NCBI GenBank assembly: GCA_951804985.1
Contig: OX638131.1
Location: forward strand, 5,308,630 to 5,372,629
Length of the DNA: 64,000 nucleotides
Source of the DNA: Dryomyza anilis
Taxonomy: Eukaryota; Arthropoda; Insecta; Diptera; Dryomyzidae
Direction: 5' to 3'
Within the stretch, counting starts at the first letter, position 1; each line of letters begins with the position of its first letter. The translations under genes and the position numbers were made by a program. Below are positions 22,290-34,480 of this stretch, piece after piece. A model generated the notes under the pieces. That model had not been told where the DNA came from and searched no databases. It was given only the letters and a program-made list of their open reading frames with translations.

Positions 22290-23520
22290 TAATCTTCGCC
22301 TTAATCCTCATATCCTTTTGAGTTGGATTTAGTTTTTGGATTTTCACACATGTTATTGGGTAACCCAGGCATTACATTTTCCAACTTTTGAAATCGCGTC
22401 AATGCAATGATGCGTTACTGTTTTCCATGCTCGTTTTTTATGCCTCTTCCCATTCCGAAGCTGTTGTTATCCTTGACGGCTTTACGCTTTTCAAATTGCA
22501 ATTAATTTTTCTTATATTTCCTGGCACTCATTTTTTTTTCCATGCGTTTTCTTCTTGCTGTCGACAATTAAAACTGTTCTATACTGCGCTCAACTTACAA
22601 CAGATTTTTTTTCTACTTTCGTCCTTGCGTAGTGCGTACTGTGCATCCTGACAATGTGTGCGGCGGCGGCGGAGCCCTACACACTTCATGCATGTCGTAG
22701 GTGTGCGGCGGGCATGACGGACATGGCGTGTCATTACGACAATTCGATTTGCAGACCCTATAGGCTGCTTGATTTGTGCGCATTACGATTTACATTTGTC
22801 GATGTTTTACATGTGTTTTATAAATATGAAATATACATTTTTTTTTTAATTTTTTTGTTCACTTGTTTAGTTTTATGGCAATCATAACATATGCATGTTT
22901 TTTATTTTGTTATTAATAAAAATTAATTTTGGTCAAGTTGTTTGATAGGCCCCCTTGAAAAAAAAACATTTCGTCTAATTAATGAAACATGCTTTTACAA
23001 CAAACCATTCAAACTAATCCGCTAAACTTCATTTAATAAATGACATTCTTGTGGTTTTTACGCCACTTAATAACTGCTTAATACCCTCGACACCATGTTA
23101 AATGCCGGCGCATAAATCTTGCAGCCGACGTCCCACTGTGCGCGCCAAGTCAATCAGCTTGATTTGTTGAGATTTTTTTTATTTTTTTTGATTTCTGTTA
23201 TTTTTCTGGTATTTAATACCAAACAACAACAACAACCTTCTTTATTGCCACAGAACATGTATTAATTTTTAACTCTAAACATCTACTTAACATGACCCCC
23301 ATCTCCTCCATCTTTACTTTTTTTTTGTTCCCTGCATTCCCGGTGATGAACACCTTCTGTCACTGCGACGTCAAGATGCGCCTTGAGCACAAATCATCTT
23401 GCTGTCTGCTGTCGCTTATGACATCGAAGACAGTTTATCAAAGTGTTTCGTGGTTCTGTTGTGGTTTTACAAGAAATCAAATTAATAATCGGCTGTTTAA
23501 TCGGACATATCGGAAAAAAA
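22290..23520. other. GC-richer single-copy island
   Basis: This is non-repetitive DNA with a GCGGCGGCGG run near 22661. Short frames (22654-22887 plus, 77 codons from an ATG; 22388-22651 lacking an ATG) show no domain or splice support. It may be regulatory or intronic. Confidence 0.4.
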
Positions 23521-23699
23521 TGTGAAGAACCATTAAAAAGGGTTTCATTGGTGAATGTTTTTGGTACAGCCATATATTCGACAGGCTGAAATATAGTCAG
23601 ACCCTTACTGTGTGTATTACATCATGCTCGAAATAGTTTGAGTTAAAGAAAAAAAAATTATGAGATTGTGATTTCAATCCAAAATCCCCAAACAAAATT

Positions 23700-24010
23700 T
23701 TAGATATCAATTTGAAGCAGGCAAAGGCGGAGTTTGTATCCACAGCTGTTCATGTTCTGCCCATTCCTTAAATATGTCTTGGATCTGCAATTAAAATTAC
23801 GCAAAATTTTACATCCCGCTATACACTTTCCAAAATATTCCATTTTTCTGTGTGTTTGCTGGAAATATGTCCGAAATATACCTGCAAAATGCCAGAAATT
23901 TGGTCTTGGTATGTTTTCTCGTATTTTATATATTAAACCAAATCCAAACATTCTAAAAAATAGCCAAAAAGAGGGAAATCATTTTGATAAACATCATGAT
24001 AGTTTCGATA
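23700..24010. repeat. Dispersed repeat R3, copy 1
   Basis: The sequence AGGCAAAGGCGGAGTTT..., CATGTTCTGCCCATTCC..., CGCTATACACTTTCC..., AAATATTCCATTT..., TGTTTGCTGGAAATATG and CAGAAATTTGGTCT is repeated in the same order at 28030-28345 and, inverted, at 46150-46560. No termini or coding sequence are found. Confidence 0.8.
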
Positions 24011-24059
24011 TTTGCTGTAGCACTTGAATTATAACATTCACACAAACTTTATACCCTAA

Positions 24060-24490
24060 TATAAATTCTGCTCTGGTCATGATCAGTAACTAATCATTGT
24101 ATTTTTATCATAACCTAACCTGTCCAGTGACCAATATCTTATGGTCATGATCATGTCTTCCCTAATAGAGTAAATTTCTACTACCTTCTATGACTGAAAT
24201 TAACAATTATTGGATTCGTTAAACGAATTAAGATTTTTTGTATTATCTTCCTGCTAGAAATATCCCCTATAAGGGAATACATGATCATGTTTATCGGATT
24301 ATCACCCCTGGTAGTAATTTACCCTATGAAGAGAGAATGTATTATAATCTTATCATAGTTGTTCAATTTTTGTCTTCTCATAAGCCGATTTGTTGAATGT
24401 CCCCTTGTAGAAATTTACCCTATTTGGTAAGACATGATCATGGACAAACTCATTTTCAAAACAGTATATGACCAGTTAAAATAGAATATT
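24060..24490. mobile_element. Foldback/MITE-like element with TCATGATCA palindromes
   Basis: 24146-24181 and 24407-24442 are about 36-bp imperfect inverted repeats that start or end with CATGATCATG. GGTCATGATCAG and ATGACCAG at the outer edges extend the symmetry. At least four TCATGATCA-type palindromes lie within 370 bp. It is non-coding. Confidence 0.55.
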
Positions 24491-24868
24491 TAGTACACGT
24501 TTTTAATGTTAAGTAACTCGATAGTTTCCCGTTTAATAAAAAAATATTTAGAGTCCCTCTGTTTAGATGCCGATTGTTAATTCTTTATGATAATCAATCA
24601 ATTAAAATAATTCCGATTGGTAACATTAACTGTTCTACCATACTGTAAAATGTAAAATTCAATGATTGAAACCAAAACAAATAATAGTTTCCCTTGGTTT
24701 GGTTTCGGATACGGTTTTGTTTTAAAGTTTTAGAATAAAACGGTTTCTGTAAACCGGTTTCAAGTGATGATTTAAGTTTCTATTTTGTTTTTTATTATTA
24801 CGGGTAACATTTTATTAATTACCATTTGATTAAAGTCTTAAACAAAAAATCAAATTCCTTCAGTAATA
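24491..24868. other. AT-rich intergenic DNA
   Basis: It contains a degenerate run of GGTTT/CGGTTT repeats (24690-24760); no gene. Confidence 0.4.
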
Positions 24869-24870
24869 TA

Positions 24871-25725
24871 CACAGAAAAAAATGTACATCATATTAATGA
24901 ATTCCGTTCTTGAAACCATGATTCATTGTATTGAAGAACCGTTCATAATATTAATAATTAATGATTCATAATATTAAACAATGTTATGACTGCGATCATA
25001 AATATGATGAACGCTTGGTAACTGTCGAAAAAGTGTTCTTCAATATGATGAATTGTATGTGATGAATACGTTTCATCATATTAATGAACCAAAATATAAA
25101 ATACAACATATATGTTCTCCATATTGAAGAACGTTGTTCATTAAACCAAATTTCTATAAAAAAAACAATTTTTTCGTTCATTTTTTGCCGTACTTCTCAG
25201 TTCTCATGTAGTTCTTGTATGTTATTTCTTATATGTACAATGCTTGCTCGACATGCATAAATTAGTAAACTGTTTTAAAATATATTTATTTTTGATTATT
25301 AATAAAAAGTTAGAAGTATAATGAAAAATATATATTTAAAAAAAAAAAATTAAATTTTTAAAAAATTTATTTAAAAAAAAAAAAAAATTTTGTTTAAAAC
25401 AATTTTTTTTCGATTTTTTTTAAATGTTTTTTTTTTTTAATTTTTTTAAATAAAATTTTTGCCACGCTTTATTTCCTAAAAATTCGTAAAAAATATTATA
25501 TTCATAAATATTATGAATAAATTCATCAATATGACGATTCAAAATCATTGTATTGAATATTTCGTTCTTCACTATGATGTTCGATAGTACGAATAATTTC
25601 GTATATGTATATAATGAATGTATTCATCAATATGTCATTTAATGAACGGTGATATCAATATGATGAATTTGGTAGTTGGTGAAAAATTCATAATATCTAT
25701 GAATAAATTGATGATATAAAGAATT
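24871..25725. mobile_element. CACAG MITE family copy, right end decayed
   Basis: The left end is TA-CACAGAAAAAAATGTACATC with the full family interior (GATGAACGCTTGGTAACTGT, T-rich centre, GAACGGTGATATCAATATGA). The right end has lost the TTTCTGTG terminus. Confidence 0.75.
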
Positions 25726-26243
25726 TTAATAAAAGAATAAACAATATTTTATTTCTTGGTTTTTTTTTTTTGCAAAAACATTTAGATTTTGATTTGATTA
25801 ATTTTAAACAATATGGTGCATATTCATAGCCATTTTAAAGTCAACTTTAAATTAACGGTATATTTTTATACAATGTTCACAGATTCAAAAAAGTCGAAAA
25901 GCTGATTTCAATTTTAAAACCGACTTAAAAAAAATTTTTGAATATGCAAACATACTATTTTTCGAACTAAAACAACTGATATGTTTCTCTGAAAAGATAG
26001 TTATATGCAATAGTTATATGCCGATTCAAAACAAGTTTGATTTTGAATACATTAATGACTCGGTTAAAATTATTTTTGTTTGGATCTAATAATAAATTAT
26101 GTTTCTATTTGGACAAACATCAAATGTTTCCGTGATGTCATTATATAAATCAGAGTTCATTACAACTTTAAGTCTTGTTATAACTCTGTTTAAAAAAGAT
26201 TTATCATGCAAATGTATTATGTTCACATACAGATTTCAACATA
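25726..26243. other. AT-rich intergenic DNA
   Basis: Short frames only. The 26099-26308 frame runs into the adjacent MITE and is not credible. Confidence 0.4.
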
Positions 26244-26810
26244 CACAGAAAAAAAATGTACATCATATTGATGAATTCCGTTCTTCAAACCATGATTCAT
26301 TGTATTGAAGAACCATTCATAATATTAATGACTAACACCATCAATGTTATGCCATTATTGTACTGTCGAAATAGTGTTCTTTAATATGATGAACTGTTCT
26401 TCAATATGATGAACTGTTTTCGAAAATATTTTTTTTCCGAACATTTTTTTCTTTTCGAAAATTTTTTTTTTTTTTAATTTTTTTTCGGTACAATTTTTTT
26501 TGTCCGAAAAAATTTTTTGGGATAATTTTTTTTAAATTTTTTTACTGTTATTTTTTAAAGACAATTTTTACAAAACTTTTTTTTCGAATTATTTTATAAA
26601 AAAAAAAAAAAACGAAAAATATTTTGAACAAATTCATCAATATGACAATTCAAATTCATTGTATTGAATAATTCTTCATATATATAATGAATACATTCAT
26701 TAATATGTCATTTAATGAACGGTGGTATCAATATGATAAATCTGGTAGTTGGTGAAAAAATTCATAATATTTATGAATAAATTCATCATATTGAAGAATT
26801 TTTTTCTGTG
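26244..26810. mobile_element. CACAG MITE family, best-preserved copy with TA duplication
   Basis: Its termini are CACAGAAAAAAAATG and TTTTTTTCTGTG, flanked by TA at 26242-26243 and 26811-26812. Subterminal ATATGATGAA and TTCATCATAT motifs are mirrored at both ends. At 567 bp it is a shorter version than the 849-bp copy at 10.2 kb. The TA duplication suggests Tc1/mariner-type mobilisation, though the termini do not match the Tc1-like element in this window. Confidence 0.85.
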
Positions 26811-26812
26811 TA

Positions 26813-27593
26813 TACGTAGAAGTTAAAACAGCCTCTGAAAAAAATGTATATACATTTTTCACAACATTTGGTACAAAACATCTTTGCTGTCGGTAAGATC
26901 TAGCATTCAAATTTATTTTCAATTGATTTTGAATTCAAGTAAAAACGAAAGAAATTACTTTGAATATAAAAACTGAAATTTACCAATTAATAAATAAAAT
27001 TCACATTGATTTAAAACGCGCTTTAAACAAGTCGAAATATTGCAATTGAGCGGTCGTAAGTTTGACCTGAAAAACTCGTATAAGACGAATTATGAGGCCA
27101 GTAATAACTTCATGCTTAAATAACACGCTGTGCAGGCGAACAAGAAATCCGACGCATGTTAAAAAATGCAATTTCGGGATGTCAGTGATGTCAATGATAA
27201 AATATTGTGTGTGGGACAGCACAAACAGCAGCAGCTCCAACGGCAACACATGCAAAACTCGCACCGAAGCTGAAATGATGAGTAAAAAGGCACAGAAAAG
27301 ATAAAAAAAAATAGCACTGATGTGAAGTTTAATATTGTATATAAAATATTGCCAAACTGGAGCGACAGCTGCTGCTTCTGCTGCTGTTGTTGTTGCTGCA
27401 CAGATGACAGCAACACTAACAGCAGCAGCAGCGGCAACAACAGCCAGAGTTGCTGATGCATTCGTTGATAGTTAAATGAGAGTTGATGTGTGTGTGTTTT
27501 TGGCGCAGTTGTCTGTTGTGGGTGGAGAAGATTATTTAAATATTGCAGAAGATTATTTAAATATTTTAAGTAATACATGATTTATCTGGACGT

Positions 27594-27645
<52 letters not shown>

Positions 27646-28029
27646 ATACTACTGCAAAAATAAATTCAGGTATCGTAATTTATATACATATTTATGAAAT
27701 TTATATAAATGCAGAATGTAGTAAAAATAAATGCATATGTAGTAGTTTTATTACATTATTCAAGAATTAAAATAAATACAGAATGTTTTTCTGCACACAC
27801 TGTGTGACAATACTAAAGCAAATTGTTCAACATTTGATATCTTAATAAAAACTAAGTATTCCCTTAACATGTATAAAAGACAACTTTATTTGAATCTTTT
27901 TAAAATTCTGTTCTCAATCATTCGTAACGATACTACACAATGCTGAAATGGATCACGAAGATTAGAAAAGAAGGTTGGTTTTGTTTTGTCACACACGTTT
28001 AATTAAATACAAAATGTAGTTATGTTTAA
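26813..28029. other. Intergenic DNA with CAG/CTG-rich and (TAAA)n microsatellites
   Basis: A CTG/TTG and then CAG/CAA trinucleotide-rich patch lies at 27366-27452, and a (TAAA)n run at 27593-27649. The minus-strand frame 27159-27578 with a Gln run is explained by the trinucleotide patch and lacks other support. No gene is called. Confidence 0.5.
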
Positions 28030-28345
28030 TACAGATGTAGTAAAATGTTGTATAAAATAGCACCAAATTTATGTAGTTCCCCCAGACAGAATTTTTGGCA
28101 GGGTCGAGGCAGTTCAGAAACATTTTCTCGACATATTTCAAATAGGCAAAGGCGGAGTTTATACCAAAAGCTGTTTGTTTTCTGCCCGTTCCCCAAATAT
28201 GGCGTGAATCTGCCATTAAAATTCCACAAAATTATACAACCTGCTATACACATTCCTAAATATTCCATTTATCTGTGTGTTTGCCCGGAAATATGCCAGA
28301 AATATTCCTGAAAAATGACAGAAATTTTGTCTGGGGTTCTTTTCC
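28030..28345. repeat. Dispersed repeat R3, copy 2
   Basis: It follows the 23.7-kb copy through AGGCAAAGGCGGAGTTT, TTTCTGCCCGTTCC, CTGCTATACACATTCC, TAAATATTCCATTT and GCCCGGAAATATGCC, and extends it upstream (CGAGGCAGTTCAGAAAC). No coding frame is conserved between copies. Confidence 0.8.
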
Positions 28346-28499
28346 ATGCAAATAGAATGCATTTTCCATTTTTTTAATGTAGTATTTTTTTCACTGTAAT
28401 AAACTGACGAATGTCCCGTTGATAAACCTATAAACATTAAATTTTTTCTGCGTGTAATGTTTAAAATTATCAAAAAATTGTAAAAAATGTTTAAAATTA

Positions 28500-29250
28500 T
28501 AAAAAAGGCTTTGCTACAACAGCAACTGACAGTTGATGTTTTTGTTTTTATGATTTTATTTGATTTGTTTGTGTATTTATCAGCAATTAATCGTGTTAAT
28601 CAAATGCGTTGTCAGCGTCATTTGAACATTTGAATAACTTTAACACAAGAGAGAAAGGTTACACAAAATATTGAAATAAAAGAAATCGTGCCAAACGCCG
28701 TCAGTCAGCGTCGAAAAACCATCAACATTTTTTAAGTGTTGCTATTGCGCCAGAAAAATCAACGAATTTCGAATGATGTTGACTTCAAGATAACCTAGCC
28801 AGTCACTCGTTGTCGGCGATGTTGTCGTAGATGGATCGTTGGCAGGAATTTGGAGGCTGCTTACTTGACACAGCACGAAAAACGAGATGAAATCTGGAGG
28901 CTTTAAACAATCAATCAATGCCGTTTAAAGTGACGTTGCGCTGCGGCAGTCAGTTAATGCCGGAATTGATACCATTTGCTGAGGTAGCAGGCAGCAATAG
29001 GCTCTTGAATTCTTGAAACGAGTCACACTTTCGTTACAAGGCGCTCGCTCAGCGCATGTGCAGCACGTGAATATGGAACAATTAATTACATTTCTTTTTT
29101 ATAGTTGTTTGAAAATGTTTTTTAATAAAAACATTTGGAAAACTTGTACAATATATTAACGCACAAAGTCGTGAGCTGAAGTTTGTTAGATAAAGCTGAA
29201 CAAATTTTGTGTTAATATGAAAAGAATAAAATGCTGCGATTATTTTCCTT
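28500..29250. other. GC-richer single-copy island
   Basis: Non-repetitive sequence with GCGTCGAAAA, CAGTCAGTTAATGCC and GCGCTCGCTCAGCGCATGTG features and several TGACA motifs. No convincing frame is present. Confidence 0.35.
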
Positions 29251-29348
29251 TGTTACAAGTATAAAAACATATAAAAAACAGTAAATGTACATGCTGCAAT
29301 TAGATTTAATGAGCATTTCATAAAATTATTAATAATTAAAAATATTAT

Positions 29349-29690
29349 AGTATAGAATAGTATAGAATAGTATAAAATAGTATAGAATAGTAGAGAATAG
29401 TATAGAATAGTATAGAATAGTATAGAATAGTATAGAATAGTATAGAATAGTATAGAATAGTATAGAATAGTATAGAATAGTATAGAATAGTATAGAATAG
29501 TATAGAATAGTATAGAATAGTATAGAATAGTATAGAATAGTATAGAATAGTATAGAGTAAAATATAATAGTATAGAATAGTATAGAATAGTATAGAATAG
29601 TATAGAATAGTATAGAATAGTATAGAGTAAAATATAATAGTATAGAATAGTATAGAGTAAAATATAATAGTATAGAATTATATTGAGCAA
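29349..29690. repeat. (TATAGAATAG)n decamer array
   Basis: Perfect to near-perfect 10-bp repeats with three interspersed TATAGAGTAAAATATAATAG variants (about 29550, 29625 and 29652), which suggest local duplications. The long Tyr/Ser/Ile/Leu frames on the minus strand arise only because the unit lacks stops. It directly abuts the foldback element. Confidence 0.95.
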
Positions 29691-29691
29691 G

Positions 29692-30690
29692 GGCGAATCT
29701 TTCCTTTTTCGCCATAACTATTTATTGGTACGAGATAAAATAGTAGTGTGAAGGCATTTATTGTTTGTTTTTAAAGCACCTATTGATATACATTATTAAT
29801 TAAAAATATTTTGTCAAACATTAATTTGCCATTTGTTATTTGCAGGAAAAATTGTTTGGCAAAATATTTTTAAATAATGATGCAGTTCGATAGGTGCTTT
29901 AAAAACAAACAATAAATTCCTTCACACTACTATTTTATCACGTACCAATAAATAGTTATGGCGAAAAAGGAAAGATTCGCCGTTTTGGCATGACAAGATT
30001 TTCAATTTTTCGAATTTTTGTTATTAGCAAGAAAATATTTTTAAGTAATGATGCAGATCGATAGGTGCTTTAAAAACAAACAATAAATGCCTTTACACCA
30101 CTATTTTATCACGTACCAATAAATAGTTATAGCGAATAAGGAAAGATTCGCCCTTTTGGCATGACAAGATTTTCAATTTTTCCAATTTCTTCGTTTTTTT
30201 GCTATAGCTTTTTATTCGTGCAAGATGAAATAATAGTTTAAAGGTATTAATTGTTTGTTTTTAAAGCACCTATCGATTGGCATCATTATTTAAATTTGCC
30301 AAAAAAATGTTCCTGCAAATAACAATTGGCAGATTTATGTTTGGCAAAATATTTTTAAATAATGATGCCAATAGATAGGTGCTTTAAAAACAAACAATTA
30401 ATTCTTTTACATCACTATTTTATTTTGAGCTAATAAAAAGTTATAGCATAAAAAACAAAAATATTTGCGTTTTGGTCAGGATATAGCCTCACAAAATTCG
30501 TATTTTAATTCAGTAAATTGTCCGAATCCAAAGAAATTTTACATACGTTATAATAATTCATGAATAAACCAAAATAACAAAAAAAAATTGAAAAAAAACT
30601 AAATTTTTCTAATTTTTAAAGCACTTCAAACTTAAAATTTGGTTTCCCAACATTTTTAAAAATGCACATTCGCCCCTTTGACATGACAGT
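29692..30690. mobile_element. Foldback element: alternating inverted modules
   Basis: A module of about 125 bp (GCGAATCTTTCC, GCCATAACTATTTATTGG, TTTGTTTTTAAAGCACCTAT and AAAATATTTTG in order) occurs at 29692-29820, inverted at 29858-29990, inverted again at 30030-30165, forward at 30190-30300 and inverted at 30340-30450. The far end carries ATTCGCCCCTTTGACATGAC (near 30668). Its counterpart GTCATGCCAAAAGGGCGAAT heads the related copy at 62.6 kb. Long hairpins would form. No coding capacity. Confidence 0.75.
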
Positions 30691-31554
30691 GACGATATAA
30701 CGAAGAAAAGCAAAAGTTTTCATTAAATTAGTGTATTTAATTGCTGGATTGATTAATGAATGCAATTAATATCGGTTGCTATATTTACGTCGATTATTTT
30801 TATCTGTGTAATAAAAATTCATTAATGTTAAAATGTAATCAATGAGTATTTTCGAAAATATAAATATTTGTTTTGTACAACCTTTTTCATTAAAAATAAC
30901 AGACTTTAATATTAACACCCCTTTTCAGTTTTTTTTTTTCAAAAATATTTTTTTTGCAATATTTTTTTTTGGAAATTTTTAATTTTTTTTTTCCAATTTT
31001 TTTAACATTCTTCTTCGTTAAAACATTTTATTTTTTTGTTTTTAAATATTTTTTTAGTGCAATTTTTTTAGGTAATATTTTTTTTCGTCAAACAAAATAA
31101 AAACATTTTTTTTTGAATTTTTTTTTTAACATTTTCTGTTTTTTTTTTTAATTTTTTTTTATGCAATTTTTTTCTAAACTATGTTTTTTTGTCGCACAAT
31201 ATTTAGTTCAACATTTATTTTTTGTTTTGATTTTTTTTTTTGTTATATATATTTTTTTTTAATTTTTTGTAACATGTGTTTTTCGTCAAACCAATTTTTA
31301 CCGCGTACCACATTTGATCAGTTCAAAATATTTAAACTCAAGAAATTTTGTAGGATGGATTTACGACTTAAAATTAAGAAAAACACAAAATTTCAATTTC
31401 CTAATTACACTAAACAACGAATGGATGACCTTTTTAATTATCCACGATCTTAGTGAGTTTTTTGACATATTTTAGATTTTTACTTATTAAAGATTTGAGT
31501 ATTCGATCTGATTTCTTTTGTATTCCAATCAGAATACTTCAGCTAATATTTTGC
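30691..31554. other. Poly-T-rich intergenic DNA
   Basis: Dense TTTTTTTT runs with short spacers (30930-31260), with no coding support. The 31181-31453 frame is largely Phe from poly-T. Confidence 0.5.
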
Positions 31555-31593
31555 AATCCGAATTTCATGTGACTTATACATGAAATTCGGATT
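31555..31593. repeat. Perfect 16-bp inverted repeat (hairpin)
   Basis: AATCCGAATTTCATGT (31555-31570) is followed by a 7-nt spacer and its exact complement (31578-31593). A second symmetry, CTTCAGCTAATATTTTG (31537-31553) with CAAAATATTAGCTGAAG (31923-31939), lies outside it, so this may be part of an old foldback element. Confidence 0.8.
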
Positions 31594-32384
31594 GAACTGG
31601 CCAAAGTCAAATGAAAACTAACTTCATACTTAAAAATTAAATGAAACATTTTCCTGAATAACAAAAAAAAAACTAAATTTTTTAATAGAATCTGTGTATT
31701 TGATTTTTACCTCACGACCTAAAGAGTAATTTTAAAAAATAAAATAAGAGATAGCATAGCATTATAGATCTAATTTAATATAAAATATATATTTTTATTT
31801 AGTTGTGAACATAATAAATATTATGGAATAAATAATAGGTACATTTTAATAATAATATTTTCATTTGCGTTTGACTGGTCATCATTTTTGTCAGATCCAT
31901 TCGATTTTCATAAGGTTTATTTCAAAATATTAGCTGAAGTTCAGATCGAAAACATAAATCAGTAAAATATTAAAATACAAAATATGTAGAAAAGCACGAG
32001 AAATACCATATACTTGTTTTTCGTAATAACTCAAAAACTCTGAAACAATCCTTGAAAAGAACCGTATATTCTATTGGGAAAGAATACTTTGTATTCTATT
32101 GAGAATACGATAGATAATATTTTGAAATAAACTCAATTTAATTTGAGGGGATCAGACCTAAGTTATGTACAGTCAAACGCAAAAATATATAAAATTTGAG
32201 GTGTACTAAATAATTTTTGTTAATAGCTATGGTTTTCAGAATTAAATAAAAGTAGTTTCATTATTTTAAAAAAGATCTATAATTCTATACTTCTTTTTAC
32301 CTTGTTTCGCAAATATAATTTCAGGATTGAATTTTTTTATATGATGTAATTGGTAATTGATGGAAAAATTCATCACCAATAGTA
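31594..32384. other. AT-rich intergenic DNA
   Basis: It contains the right partner of the outer inverted repeat (31923-31939); otherwise no recognisable feature. Confidence 0.4.
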
Positions 32385-32707
32385 CACCCACAAAAAAATA
32401 CTATATAAATAATAGTTTTTTTACTATTAAAAATAGTCAATAGGAAAAATTATTATTTTAATTGGAAAATACCATTAAATAATAAAAAACAAATCAGTTT
32501 ATATGAAAAGATTTATTTTTTGTATACTATTAAATCAATAATTGTCCTATTGACCAATTTTAATTTGATTATTGATCATGTTGATCATATCTTGAAATTT
32601 TTCGAGTTGTGGCAAATGATCAATTTCCGTTCAGTACCCTAGAATAATTTCCATAAGGGATATTGATATTTAAATTCATGGTATTAGAATTTTTTTGTCT
32701 ATAGACA
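32385..32707. mobile_element. Partial MITE, CACCCA family
   Basis: It starts TA-CACCCACAAAAAAATAC, with internal ACTATTAAAAATAGTCAATA and a mirrored CTATTGACCAATTTTAAT. The right terminus is unclear, and it adjoins the next element. Confidence 0.4.
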
Positions 32708-32890
32708 CACTCAGAAAAAAAAATTAAATTGATCAATAGTATACAAAAATGATATATTTTCATATAAAGACAAAAAAAATAATAGTATTTTGTAGTATTA
32801 ATAGTATTTACACATTAAAATAATAATTTATTCAATTGACTAATTTTAATAGCAAAAAACTATTGATTTTATAGTATTTTTTTCTGAGTG
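32708..32890. mobile_element. Short MITE with CACTCAGAAAA inverted termini
   Basis: CACTCAGAAAAAAAAAT at the left and TATTTTTTTCTGAGTG at the right form inverted ends of a 183-bp AT-rich element. Internal motifs (GATCAATAGTATACAAAAAT, CAATTGACTAATTTTAATAG) link it to the CACCCAG family. The target duplication is not clear. Confidence 0.65.
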
Positions 32891-33049
32891 CATAATCTTA
32901 AAATTTACAATTTAATATAAAGACATTTTTTAAAAAAATCAATTTTGAACATTAAATAAAAATGTGTTTTTTTTGTTTTAATTATTAGCCAATTAAAATT
33001 TATTGCACATTCCTCATAAAAAGATAAAGCATTTGCCGACATTAAAGCA

Positions 33050-34480
33050 AAATCAATTAAATATTAAAATAGTGCTGTGTACTACAACCTAAATCAAAAA
33101 CGCCGCTAATGGGATCAGCATCCTCGCTGTCTTACACAAATTACACAGTCCGCAATACTGCGCAATTTCGCTAACAAGAATCGCTAACAATGACAAAGCG
33201 TTAAAGTCAACGCAAAAATGGCGCAACAATCAATTTTGTTGTTAACAATAAAATCACATTTGCCAAATAATGGCATTTGTTGGTGGCAAACGACAAAAAA
33301 AAAATACGAATCCAATTTAAACTGATTTAATTTGGTTGTTGTGCTCAAAGCTAATTTGAAAATTTTTATCGGTTTCTTTTTCGAACAGATTTATGTCAAA
33401 TTGACAAATATGGCGGCTTATTTTTGATATTTTGACATTTGAAAAGATGCCGCCGACATGTGTGGTCGACGCTTTACAATTTGCCATAAAAAAAAAAACT
33501 ATGTTGAAATTAATGGAGGAACTATGAAAAATGTAATTTCTTCAATTAAAAAAAAAAAAACATAATTGACATTTACTCAAATTGTCATTTGTGTGAATGG
33601 CAAAATAATGAAACCGCCGCAAGAGCCGCCCAATTAAAGCACCTAAAAAGCGCAAACAGCAGCGCGCATAATTGTCGGAGAAATTCCCAAAGATGGCGTT
33701 GTGTTGTACAAGGCAAAGGGGGCAATAACAAACATGGACAGAGTGAGTTTGTCACACGAAATTAGGCAGAGCTGTCAAAATGACAAATGCGCCATTTTGT
33801 TAAAACAAACACCTCAAAACACACGGCTTGGGTTCGACTCATCGTTTGACATAATTACGCAAAAGTGTAGCCACTACAGCGCGTCACGTCGCGAAGCCTC
33901 GATCAAATGATCAGTTAAGCCCCGCCGTACAATGTGCTGTGGCTTTCATCAAGATTAGCGCGCCGTGCGGTTGCAACTGTCAAAAGTTGTGGCTGCGCGC
34001 GCAATTATTTTAATGACAGGTTTTAGTTGCGATTTCAATCTTTTTGTGTTTAATAATATTTACCGTAGATTTTGGGTCTTTTAAACGTTCGTTTTCGGGT
34101 TTTAACTGGCTGCCTGCTACCTGACATAATACGCAGGGCAGTGACTGAGTGCAGCTGATAAAAAATGTTGCCAGTGATATTGAGACCTTAATTATTTGTT
34201 AGTTTTTGGGGGAAGATCATTCGGCCAGATCAGTAATCGTTCATTCGGCCCAGTCGGTAAATAAAGTGTTTGCCGAGAGATGCCTCTTTTTGACGCGAAA
34301 ACGCGTGTTTGCATTTGGTGTGCAGAGCCTGTAATTATTCGACGGCGATGACGAATCTATTTTGATCAAAACGCAGGAACTGTAATACTGTAGTAGAGGA
34401 GTTTATGAGCGCTTCAAGTCAAAACTGTGAACTGAAATACTATACAGCATAAACTGTTCGAAACTGTATAGAAATTTGAA
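33050..34480. other. Largest GC-richer single-copy island
   Basis: Non-repetitive DNA with frequent GCGC, TGTCAAAATGACA-type and CGCC motifs and a short direct repeat near 34217-34258 (CATTCGGCC). A frame at 33701-33910 lacks an initial ATG (the first is 12 codons in) and has no recognisable motif. It is a candidate regulatory region or intron of a gene outside the window. Confidence 0.4.

Noticed and set aside
22654..22887. 77-codon plus-strand frame starting MCAAAAEPY
   Set aside because: It is carried by a GCGGCGG run, then dissolves into poly-T-encoded Phe/Leu. No other evidence of a gene.
27159..27578. 139-codon minus-strand frame with a poly-Gln stretch
   Set aside because: The Gln run comes from a CAG/CTG-type microsatellite patch. 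The rest is hydrophobic low-complexity, and no start context or homologous motif is visible.
29253..29715. Two overlapping 128-145 codon frames rich in YYSILFYTIL
   Set aside because: They are pure translations of the (TATAGAATAG)n array in different frames.
33701..33910. 69-codon plus-strand frame in the 33-kb island
   Set aside because: The frame opens with GTG, not ATG. The first ATG leaves 58 codons with no motif, splice sites or polyA support.
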